Shown here one piece after another: positions 1 to 12,000 of a stretch of DNA of 64,000 nt (the first letter of the stretch is position 1; every line of letters begins with the position of its first letter). The DNA lies in NCBI GenBank assembly GCA_036937835.1, contig CM072866.1:15712001-15776000 (forward strand), given 5' to 3'. The position numbers were made by a program, and so were the translations under genes. The DNA is from Pampus argenteus. Its lineage: Eukaryota > Chordata > Actinopteri > Scombriformes > Stromateidae. A model generated the notes under the pieces. The model had not been told where the DNA came from. It worked only from the letters and a program-made list of their open reading frames with translations, and did no database searches.

Positions 1-755
1 GGACCTCCTGTATCCCTCCTACTCCAGCTCCCACCGGTCCCCTCCCTGTCTGCCCATCGCCACAGACAGGTATTCGCTATGTGTCCCCCTCCTGCCAGGA
101 CCCACATGCACACCTGCAGGCTCATTCAATCAGGTATGTACATTTAAAAAGGTGCCTTGTGACGTTTTCTTGTAAAGTTATGTTCACATACTTAACACGT
201 TGCTTTGAACCAGCAACAGACTGAAGTTACTCCTGAACTAAAGACAGTCAGAATCAACACTGATGTTGCTGCTCATTGCTGTATGTACTGAAGTGCATTT
301 GAACAGCAATGCAATAGCTTAGGCTGGAAAAAAGCAAACGATCTACAGTCAGTGACAACATATTTTTGTACTGAATTCAACAAAATGATTTGATTCGTAA
401 TTTCTACTTCTATATCCTACGTTTATTGGTTGCATTACTGTCACCTACTTTTGGTCAGTGGAGTAACATGAAACCTGCAGCAGTAATGTGGATCATGTCA
501 ATACAAACACAATATGGACCCATCTATAAAAACATTGCTCTGTAGTGCTAAAAAAAACTGGTCAAAAACTCCACAGGATAACTCAACTCAACTTACCACA
601 GTTGTCTAAAAATAAGCAAAATCTTGTGCATAATATTTAAGTATGATTTCTTTTAATAAATGTGTCTTTTTGTGTTTTGCAGGGGCCCGTATGTGGAGCA
701 GAGGGGGACAGAGGGGCTAAAACAGGAGTGGTTCACCAAATACTTCTCCTTCTGA
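1..755 (+). CDS. Unidentified gene, last two exons (partial, C-terminus)
   Basis: Two exons can be joined. The first is open from the left edge to 133 and ends in a strong donor (CAG|GTATGT). The second runs 683-755, follows a TTTTGCAG acceptor and ends at TGA 753-755. Reading from base 3, the phases agree (phase 2 to phase 2) and give a 68-residue C-terminus: a Pro/Ser-rich stretch, then GIRYVSPSC, then GPYVEQRGTEGLKQEW, ending in FTKYFSF. A weaker donor at 70 would give a different upstream frame but the same last 23 residues. I do not recognise the protein. The rest of the gene lies left of the window. It faces haspin tail to tail. The exon call rests on splice signals and frame only. Confidence 0.5.
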
Positions 756-1690
756 GCACAAACAAACAAAAACACACACACACACGCACGCAGCTGCAAG
801 TACATTTTTTTTCACATACAGTTCATTGCTTTTTATACACATCTGTTTGCTTCCCACATACACACAGACACAGACACACACACACACACACATAACCTTA
901 AAGGGGAACTCCACCAATTTTACACATCAAGGTCTTGGGGTGCTACTGCATATGGCAAACATCCAACCCAAAACATCTGGGGGTGTGATGAGGTTACCAG
1001 ACCTCTGTAGCCCACTCCTCAACTCTGCTTGAAGCTAGCAGCTACTAGCACATTAATTGAATGACTCATGTTGCATTGTGGGTAATGCAGGCAACATGGA
1101 ATAATGCATGGAATAAAAATAAAACAAAAATATGCCATCTCATGTTCTGCTGTCGATTTTGATTTTTTTTTTTTTTTTTTTTTAGCTGCCCGTTGTGAGT
1201 CTGACAATGTTATAGATGTGCAATCCTAAATCGGTGGAGTTCTCTTTTAAAACACACACACACAGACACACAGCTACATTAACATATTCATGGGCTCATC
1301 ACCAGCAAGGCCATCTCAAACATTGCCTCAAAGCTCAACCAAAAAGTGCTTCTCAAACACATGCCTGACCTCTTCTCAGAACATAGGCCTGTCGGATCTT
1401 GTTTGTATAGTTTGAAATGTCTCCATATTTTTTTATTGCAGTCTTCCTTTTTAATGCAACTTTTTGCTCTAATCTTATCACGATTACTCCAGACAAATGT
1501 ACATTTCTTGAAATCAGCAACCGAGTGTCTCTTTGAGTATGGAAGCATTCGACATATTCAATCAAGATCCTTGTCAAAATGGACACACACGACTCACCAT
1601 ACCAAAATGAAGCTTGTTTTCAATGCAAAAATGTATAGTAATCTTAAACAAATTGAATAAATATTTTGTTTTTGTACGTGCTTCTTCTTT
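756..1690 (+). other. 3' UTR of the left-edge gene with candidate poly(A) signal
   Basis: Non-coding sequence follows the TGA at 753-755. An AATAAA hexamer lies at 1656-1661, within an AT-rich run, and is the best candidate cleavage signal before the haspin intergenic region. The UTR holds two short CA repeats and a TTAA-flanked MITE. The true cleavage site cannot be fixed from sequence alone. Confidence 0.4.
898..1250. repeat. TTAA-flanked MITE (piggyBac-like ends)
   Basis: The left end reads TTAAAGGGGAACTCCACC and the right end, in reverse complement, reads TTAAAAGAGAACTCCACC. Both outer edges are TTAA, the target-site duplication typical of piggyBac elements. The 353 bp between them have no coding capacity and include a poly-T run at about 1158-1183. 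This is a non-autonomous element inserted in the 3' UTR of the left-edge gene. Confidence 0.7.
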
Positions 1691-3054
1691 ATACATGTGT
1701 AACATGAATTAAATGAACCACAAACAGTTGCAACCCTTCATGGATTTCATTATACAGAGTTTTTGAACTTATTTGTAGTTGGAGTTTTACAGATGTCTCC
1801 TTTATATTGATTGGCTTATGCTTATTGGGCCCCAAAACCACAGCCAGCGCTAAATCTAGCTCTCTTAATGAAAGGGTGATATGTTGCTATATAATTATAA
1901 TATCAATATATGTGGTGATATATAGTAAAAGATAAATAAATAAAAAGGAAAAATAAATCCTTGAAAATCAATGGACACCATTTATTGATAAAATAACTAG
2001 TTTGGTGTTTTTGGCAAATTTCATTACATTGCAGCAAAAATCATGTAAAAATACCAAATTATCATTATAGACCAACCAATACTAGAGACATATACCGTAC
2101 AAATAAATATCTGATAATATCAGCCAATATTCATGTTTAGCAATCCCTACTGCAATTTGATGTTACTTGTTCCTGATACATCAGCAATAAGTCAGTATTG
2201 GCACATATATTGGCCCAGCTATAATTAGCACAAAAGTAGTACTGTACTGTTTTTGCTAAATCTCCAACATGTTTTTGATCCCCAGCAGGGGATGAAATTT
2301 GAAATGTTTTCTTGAAAAACAGCTGCACATTCACAATCCTTGTTTGATATATTTCATGAATTTTAGTTATTTTAGTTATCCATATAAAAAATAAAAATAA
2401 AAAGTCAGGCTTGTGTCTAAACTGTATATTATGCTATCATTACATGACGTTTTGACATGATTTTTCAGATCTGATTCTACAGTTTTTCTGGATCCTCTTT
2501 AGTCTACGTTTTACAATTGACAGATCGTGGCTATTATCTGTAATAGACCTGTCACTAACAATTATTTTCATTTTTGAGAAATTTTCACTTGTTTTTTGTG
2601 TCAGTGTCAGAAAATAGTGAAAAATATAATAAAATATTGATATTTTAGCTTTAATCTCACAATAGCACTTTCAGATGTTCTTCAAGATTAGATTAAATTT
2701 TATTTATAATGTTTTTTTCTGCATTTATACTTAGGATGCCAAAAATGACACATGTACCTAATCAGTTCTAAAAAATATGCAGCCTATGCAAGAATAGGCA
2801 TAAATAAGCACTATTAACACATATTATATGCATGAACACATACTTTTCAAATGATCATTTTAATATCTTTGTAATATGACAGTTCTGTATATACTGTACA
2901 ATGACTGACCTTTAACTCTGCCAGGATCAATAACCGTGCCAGAGGTTGTCCAGAGTGACTGGCAAACTGCTGACAAAAGGAAGCTGACTAGAGATGACTC
3001 GGATATACTGCATCTACTTATTAAAAACAGCCTGCATGTGAGCTTTCTCACATA
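1691..3054. other. Intergenic region between two convergent 3' ends
   Basis: AT-rich sequence with no supportable exon. Around 1870-2240 it looks like degraded repeat, with short tracts of ATATCA/GATATA type, but no ends could be defined. A minus-strand AATAAA at about 2699-2704 could serve haspin; this is weak. Confidence 0.4.
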
Positions 3055-6000
3055 CTATTGAAACATGGGGTATCTATGCAGCACTTCAGTAGCAGAACTG
3101 TACTGGAGGACGTTGTCATAGAAACGAGCGAGGTCCTCTCGCATGTTCTTGGCAGCCCTCCCCCCTGATCCCCGGTACTTCATGGAAAGCAGTTTGGAGC
3201 ACAGGTAGTGGAGCCACAGCACGTTGGTATGGGGGTGGTAGTTACTCCAGTTATTACTGAGACAGACAAAATAAATAAATAAATAAGTCATCATAACAAT
3301 AATTCGGAAATGTTTACTATTATAAATGAGCAGGAGGATTCGCACGAAGACTGATAACGTCTGTTAAGACACATCACAATGAGAAATCAAATCATATATA
3401 TATGTAGAAATATTAAGAAAAGCTTTAGAATTTCTTACGCATCAGCTGATATCTGGACAACATATTATTGATCAATGAGTAGTTAACTATTGGCTCTCTT
3501 TTCCTATAAATGGTGTGTTTCTTTTTACATGTGTACTGTTAATATGCTCCATGTTGCTCTGTGGCACAGAGAAGTTTTAGTTAAACATGCGTTTCTGAAT
3601 TTGTCACGAATACCAAAACAGCACTGACCCATTCTCCTGTCTCATCAGTCTGTAGATATCAAACTGATAATCTCCCTGGCCCATGAAAAGCTCCTCATCC
3701 TCTGAGATGTCACAGGATACAGTAAGTTCATCTGAAAAGAACAAAAACACAATCCACTTAATTCAGCAGTAAAAAGAAACTCAAAATGTGATAATAAGCA
3801 AGTTGGATACCGACCGATTTCTAGTCTGGAGAGAGAGTAGTCAATGATGCGTACAAGCACTCCTTTGGTTTCCACAGAGTGGGCTGTTCCATTTAAGAGG
3901 AAGCTGTGTTTCTTCTGGTTGGTTGTTTTGACCAGTATGTTGCCCCAGTGGAGATCCCTACAGAAAAAAGCACAGGGTTAGGGTTAGGTGTGCAAAATTC
4001 ACTGGTTCCAGCCATCACTTTAGGTTCTGAGAGATTGTGGTGGGCATTTGTTTCTATTCTCTGACATTTTATAAACTTTAAATAAGTGTACATTTGTCCT
4101 GTCTGGTGTGTCCAAGCTGAGATGTACACAGACAACCGCAGTTACAATCATGTGAGTGTGTGAGTGTACTCTACCTGTGTTCAAAGTTTAGCTCCTCCTC
4201 AGCTACAGCCAAGGCAGCAGTAACTTGATGAAGAATGCTCTTCGCCACCCCCAAAGACGCCAGCTTGATGACATAAGAAAGGCTTCAATTAAAAGACACT
4301 AATATTTTATTAATTTTTTAGCACATTTTCACAGCTAGTCTGCAAGTTAGTGTAATGAAAACGGTGCAATACTTGTGTTTGAAGACAGTACATGAATCTC
4401 TGGCTGCAGAACAGAAACTGGTAAGTATTTAAGATTACAAAGTCACAAAGGAGACAGACAGAAACAGGTTATGTGTTGGTGGACTAGCTTCAGCTTTTAT
4501 ACACTTTAAGGAGGCATTATGAGCAGTCTCATTGACATGAATGATGACTGCTAATCATCAACGCAAGAACGCTGTGTTGCAAAGAAGAGGTGCTGTGTGC
4601 GTCACTTTGAAGTGTGCATACCGTGCCATTGCTGTTCTCCAGGTCGATGCCTCCAAACTCAAACTCAAGGATAATGAATATCTGATCCTGTCCAAAGAAA
4701 TCTAAGGCAAGACACGAAGAGAGATGCAGTGAAAAAGACAAATACTGCTTGATCCCACATAGATTTTTGTCCTCCTACATCTGGAAATAGCCTTAAAAAA
4801 AGAAAGACTTCTTTTAGTTCTATCAACCACCGCAGCCTCAAAGATACGCTGCACTGCACTTCTCTGCATTCAAATTTAATGTTAAACAAATCTGAATATG
4901 CTTTTCTCTCACTGACCTGGTCTGTCATTCTCAGAGCCTTTTTGTTGGTCAAAGGTGTCCCAAGCGTTCATGAAATCTGGGGGGTAGCAGCCTCGCACAC
5001 AGTGGAGACTATGAGTGAACAACAGAAAGGTATAAATACATTCAAACTTAAAAGTAGAGGTGCAATGATTAGTAAAACAGAAAATTAATTGTTTTGAGTC
5101 TTTTTTTTTTAAAGAAATACAATGATAATATTTTATGGTCATTTTATCCTCTATAATAGTAAACTAAATATATTTGGATTGTGGACTGTTGGCCAGTTGC
5201 TTTTCACCATTTACTCACTTTGAGAGCAAATGGTTAATCGACAATGAAAAATTGTTAGTTGCAGGCCATTTAAAAACACAGAGGCACGAGCAGAAATAAG
5301 ACAACATCCAGAGAGTGCTCACTCGTTAAGTCCAATGAAGCTGTGAGTCTGGTTCTGCTGCTTCTCTTTCAGGCTGCTCAGCTCCCTGGTGGAAGAACAC
5401 GGCAGTGATGTTTTGTTTGCATTGATCAGCTGTCACATTTAAAAAGTATTAAAAACTAATTTTCTGAAATCCTGATGCAGTTCACTGAAAACTAGCTACC
5501 ACTAAATTGGTACTTTCAGACTTTATGAATTGCCACAAAATATTAGGGTAACAGCTTTTTTATGCTGGTGCAATGTTATAGTAGAATAATTTGTTGACAC
5601 TTAAATCACTGTGAAAACATGTTAATGCACAAATAACTGTATTACTTACTTTGAGATAATAATCTCGTGGAGAATCTCTCCAAAGCTCTTCTGGTCCTCT
5701 CCATTCACCTTCTCACTGCCCTCCAATGGAATGATCTGTCAGGACAAGAACCACAGTTTTACTGCTGTATACACTCATTTATTTATTGTATCTACATTAT
5801 GGAACACCTACACAAAGTCCAGCACTTAAGATTGCACTGAATACTGAGAACTGAAATATAGACAAACTTTGGATGCAATATGGTTCATCTTATATACATA
5901 CATCATATAGTTAGAGCTATAGGCAGTACAGCACACATACTTTGAGTGCAACCATGTCTCCCAAGGCATTGGTGGTGGAGAAGACCTCACCGAAGGTCCC

Positions 6001-9000
6001 CTCCCCTATCTTCACACACTGTTTCATACGCTGAGGGAGAATACACTCCTCCCAGGGCAGAGGACCCTCCTGGCTGCACTCTGCATACACCTTCTCTGCA
6101 TCCGACAGATCCGCATCCTCACACACTACCTGTATGAGAAGACAAGAGGGCAGAGGTTACAGGCACGAACAGGTGTAAGACCCATATGCAGTCAAACTAC
6201 AGTATTAATATAATATACAAAACACAGTGACAATGAGGTAGTACAATCTCTTATATCATGGACTATGAGTCTGCTTGTGTTTGTTTTTGTACATCCATGG
6301 TGGTCAGATAGCCAGCATCCAACATGTAGTAGCTCACATTAGATTTATGTACACTTGACATAATCAGTTAGGGACAAAAACATATTTATAAACTACTCAT
6401 AGGAGGTTGCCTCAACAAAGTCATGGACGTGTGTGACTTCTTCAACATCGTCCTGTTAAAACAATCCTGTATATGACGATTAGCATTACGTGTGCTTTCA
6501 TAGCTGCAGATGTGTTTTGTACCGGAGAATCGCAGCTCAGCAGCTGTGACTGAAGACGTTTGGAAAGCGGTGTCCGGAGAGGCGTGGCAAAGAGATCATG
6601 GCTTGTGTCTGCTAGCTCCACCCTTCCAGGAGAGCCTAGCACTGATGGACGTAAACTCCTCGGAGTGAGCAGCACTGAAGAGAGGCAATGAGGAAAAAGA
6701 GACAGGCAGGGTTAAAACGTTAGAGCAAGGAGAATAAAGGTCAATAAGGAAACAGTTCTTTTTGGCTGACTGAGGAGCTGTGTATTACCCATGCCTTTGC
6801 GATGAACAGAGAGGGCTGCTTTGAGCCGACTCCAAGTGTGGGTGTTAGGAGTTAAGTCAGCCAACAGAGATGAGAAGTTGAGCCGACTCGCTCTCACTGG
6901 GGTGGAGAAATTCATGGTATTCCCAAACAGCTTCTACACACAGAATTGATATCATAGTTTGTTAAGTTTGTCACATTTTAAATCTGTCCTTCCCCCTTAC
7001 CTTTAGTGAAACCTTGCCATATAGACATTTTTGTTTTTTAATTGGTCAGATCTAGGACACTTTTGAAAGACTCAACACATTTAGCCTGCTCTTGTGTCAT
7101 AAAATGCAAAGAAAGCTACAGGATGTAATTAAATGTCCTCCTTATCAGGAATATAAAAATATCACACTATTTAAAAATGTGGTTAATGAGGTGCACAACA
7201 TCAAATTTAAAGGCATGCATCTTACAGTTACTCTAATAATAAATCTATCTACTGAACTTTCTTTCATCTAACTGAAAAATAATTTAGTTGAAAAGTAACT
7301 AGTTGCTATGTCTTCACATTCCTCATTTTGTCTGACATCTGTTAGCCAATAACCAAAACTGTTATCAATAAAGTGACGTGTCAATGGACATTCACTAAAT
7401 GTTTCAACAATATTGTTCTCACCTGTAGATGTTTGGGTTGAGTGGTCAGCTCACTGATGCTGCAGTCCACCGTGTTGATACTGCCTCTCTCAGTCCTACT
7501 CTTGAACATGTGAGGGTTGGCGCCGTTCTTGGTTTTCCAGCGACTCACACTCAGACCGCTCACACATGCCTTCCTAGTTGTCCCTGGACGGTCTGTGGAC
7601 GTGCTCCTCCTTTTTTTTTCTCTAGGCGCCATCAGGGCCTTTCTTCTTTCAGGGAGAACATCACAGGAGTTTTTTATAACGTCTTTGTCTGAGCTAATAT
7701 TGTTCTCAGAACTACTTGAGTCCTTCTTTTTCACACTGACATTTATAGAAGAATTGTCTCCTTTACGGTGATCGGTGTTCCTCTCTGACTGGCGGTCTCT
7801 CTTTGTCCGGTCATCACTGCCCGAGTCTGACACATCTGCGGGTGATTTAAGGTTTGTGTCTTTACACTGCAGAATATCTTTCAACTGTGATAAAGTTATA
7901 TTATTTATCGCAACAATTGGTTTGTCGCTTAGACATTTCTCCTTCAGAGTTGTCTTGAGTGTCTCTAGGTCATTAGACTGCGGCTGAGTGACGGCACTGT
8001 TTGCTGACTGTCTAACCACCAGCATTCTCTTGCCGATTTCTCTAGAACGTGCATTTTCAGACGCGTTTGCATCTGGATCAACAGACTTATCAGCACAATC
8101 CAAACCTGCCTCTCTGAACCTGTTAACCTGCTGAACAGTCTGCTGTGACAAACTCAATGTCTTGAGCTGAACTGTGCATTTCTTAGCAAAACGTCTGTTA
8201 TTTACAGCCTCTCCAGTAAACAATGTGTGCACAGGTTTGTCAGCTGATAATTGTGTGCCCATAACAAAGTTAATGCTGCTGTCGATGCAGTGGGTAGATC
8301 CAGCATAAAGTACTGATGCTGACTGCTCAATAAGTTCAATTGCTGATGAGTTTTCAGCCGACTGCTTATAATTAACCGACGGTGAAAGGTTAGTGCTTTG
8401 ACTGTCATTCGCCGAAGACTCAAAACTATTTACTGACTGTAAATGATCACTATTCGCATCGTTAGTCACAGATGAATGAAGATGAAGTGGTGGTTTTGAA
8501 GACGACAAAGGCTCAATAATGTTACCATTGTCCATGGACAGCAAATTCTCATTTGTTGGTTGGCTGTGGCCTGAGCTTGAATGGTCCAAACAGGATGAGT
8601 AGGTTGTTTCATTACAAAGCTGAGTCACAGTAAGGTTTGTCAGTCTCTCCAGCTGCACAGTGCAGCGTTGGGTCAAACATTTCTCCTTCAGAGCATCAAT
8701 GAGCCACTCTAACCCTCCTGCTGCTGACAGAAAATGACTGCTGCTTTCATTGTCTGTGGTGAGCAGATATAGACTTGGTAACGTCCCACTATTCGTGGTC
8801 TTCGAGTTTTCACTGTGGCTTTTGGCTGCTTCGCTGCAGCTATTCGTCTTGTTCATGTTCTTCAGCTGTAAACATAATTCACCAGAGGTTTCTTCATTGT
8901 AATGCAGGCCTGGTTGTTTCTCACCAAGGCTCGACTGCTGCTTCACTCCAGAGTGGAGTGCTACGGTTTGTGCAGTACGTGGTTGCCCTGGTGAATCCAG

Positions 9001-12000
9001 GTCTTCATGGAAGCTTGCTGACATGGATGGAGGAGAGGGTAGATCATTAATGGGAAAAGGTTTGTGTGGTTGTTTGCTAAAGGAGCTTGCTGAGGGCGTA
9101 GAGCAGAAGATGGGTTTCATGGAGCCGGGTCCAAGGCTGTGATCTGCAGACTCATTGAGGGATATTTCTCGGAAGACGTTTGTGGCAAAGGTGCTTGTAC
9201 CCACAGCATTCACCGAGTTCTCCACACTTGACACCAGTGATAGCGGCGGGATCCTCCTCCTCTTGGAAGGCTGAATAAATCTATTGCTACTGAAGGCTCC
9301 TCCTCCACAAGCAAAATCATCTGAAGAGTTGAGTATACTAACAATTGCTTTAGGGAGTTTGGATTTGGTGGAAACTGCACATCTGCGGCGGGTTACAAAG
9401 CGGCCCACAGAAGGAAGATGACTACTGAGAAAAAGAAGGAAGGAAGAGCTAATTGTTACAGCAATTAAAGAGGACATTTCTGTAACACACACTCTTCAGC
9501 TATTTAACAGAGGGACCAACACAATGACTGGATGAATACTTACTTAGAGGTTCTCTCCATTTGAACTGAGGTTTTGTGAGATTTTGTAGAAGAACATGAG
9601 TCTTCTTCACTTTTGCTGGTGGTTTGGTCATGCTGCCTTTTCCGTCTCATCGAGGTTCCTGGAACAGAGACAAGCCTGCTTTTCCTGTGGACGCACATAA
9701 TTTCGGAAATGCATTAACAGACACAAAACTTTAGCATATGAGTAATGTTATCCTAATGATCCAAGGCAATTTTGCAGTTTACAATCCCAGAGCACCACAC
9801 AGTAAATACTGAGAAAGATATACAACTAAAGCTGGGCAGTAATACAATATTATCACAATATGCAATTATAGCATAATAGTTTTTTTTAACCCTGTTGTCT
9901 GAATTATATCATATCAAAGATTTTTAAAAGACTGTGTATTGCCAACAACAATCTGTACAAATCAAATGCTTTAGGATATAAGGGGTTAAGTTTCTTGTGT
10001 CCAGCAAGGGGTTAAGTTTCAAGAGTAGGAATCTGCCAATCCATCTGACATTGGCTGTGGTTCTCAACCGGGGTTCTGGGGACCCTCGGGAGTTCTCCCG
10101 GGAGCTCCAGGGGATACCCAGAATAATAGGGAATAGGTAATGTAGTGTGAATAATCCCAAATCTTTGGGTATCACTTAATGTTTTTTGTAATTGGGTACC
10201 AAATTTCTTCAATACTAAATTTGATTGCAACCAATTTTGTGAATGTTTTACATACAGCCATACTGCATAAATGTGTTCTAGATGTGAGCCCAGCGTGAAT
10301 ACGACTATTCTGATCATAGATTTCACTTCCTCCGTGGTTACCTCTTCAACTATAGTTGACAACTATCAAGTTCTGGTCTTAATCATATACTGTATAACAA
10401 CCAACATCTTATCAAATGAGGGGGTCTGTGGCCTAATGTGTATCAATTTAGGGTGTAAGGCTTGTAGTGCCAATACACCGTAGTACAAAAATGGATATGG
10501 ATGTGTTAAATCGTGTTGTAAATTTTGCACTGCACACAGATGATGAAATTTACATCATGTCAACCTTCACAGATACTGAAAGTTTAATTTGATTTCAAGA
10601 GAAATTCTACTGCATAGGTCTAAAATTCTTCTCCTCTGTATTAATTTAGCAGTGGTGTGTCACCACAAAAAGAGGAAATGATAAATACAAAAAATAAAGA
10701 TTGTAATTCAGCCTTGATGGTGTTGAAATCTAAACCTAATAAGATCTGATAACAGATCTGAAAGGATTTGGATTCAATAAAATCGTTATCGATCCCCATC
10801 CTTTGTGTTTTCATTACGTGTTCTGCTCACGCTTGTTTGTGCACAGACCTGGTTGTCTTGCTCTGTGGAGGCAGGGGCACGCTGATATTCTCCTCATCGC
10901 TGCTGTTTTCTGACAGAACCAGTATGGTTTTTTTTCTGACAGGACGGACTGCTCTACTACTGCAAACACTTGTCTTTTTCTCCCTAAAAATAGAAAAACA
11001 GATAAAATGGATATGGTGCATGAGCAAGTAGGTAAGGAGAAACTACAGGACATAAAGTAATATAAATAATACAGAAGGAACCCTATTTCAGTATTATAAA
11101 AAACCAATTGGGAATGCACGTGTTGACTGATAATCAATACTTGCTTAATTTTCAATCAATGTCATATTACAAGATGCATTGTTGTTTCTAGAAAAGCTTT
11201 ACTGTATAGCACAACACAAGTTAATTGGCTGTTTCAATTTTTTATTTTTAAAAAAACATGTGAATAATTAAAGCCATAAATGTATTAAATATTGAGAAAA
11301 CTCTTTCTTTGATTAATCTTGCTTTTGGCCAGCCTGATATTTAACCTCAATTTATTTGACCAGTGGCCAATTCAGAGGCAGCAAAACTTTAAAACAAGCT
11401 TCATATGGATATTTCTCTGTACTTTTCCCCCCATAAAACTCCTGTCAATCCTTTTTATACATCTTCTAATCATGTCAGTGGCTTGTTTGTGAACAAACCT
11501 GGTTGTCTTGCTCTTCTGAGCAGGCTGACGTCGGGGAGGAGGGCAGCGGCTGATATTCTCCTCATCGCTGCTGTTTTCACACTTTGTTTTTCTCTTGGCA
11601 GGACGATCTGCTTTACCAGGACGCATGGCTCTACAACTATATAGATATTTGACAGTTAGAAAAATGGATAATGATATACTGCCAATAGTCTTTTAACAAC
11701 ATAATAAATACTTTAACAAATACGAATTTGATTGGGATCCATTACTCTTTAAAGAACTGAGACTAAGTTATGCACTAAGCTACACAATTTACAGTAGAGA
11801 AACAAAACTGTCAATTCTCTGTGGTGGACAAACTTTGTCATAGCTACATACTACATACATACATAAATTAACTCAAATATATCTTTAGCATTTCTGCACT
11901 GTAATTCTTTGTGCATTATTGGCTGACACTGATATACTGTGCCTGTGATAAGAGCAAATCTGGTGATAATGTCAGCTGTGTGGTCAGCCTCTAACCTGAA

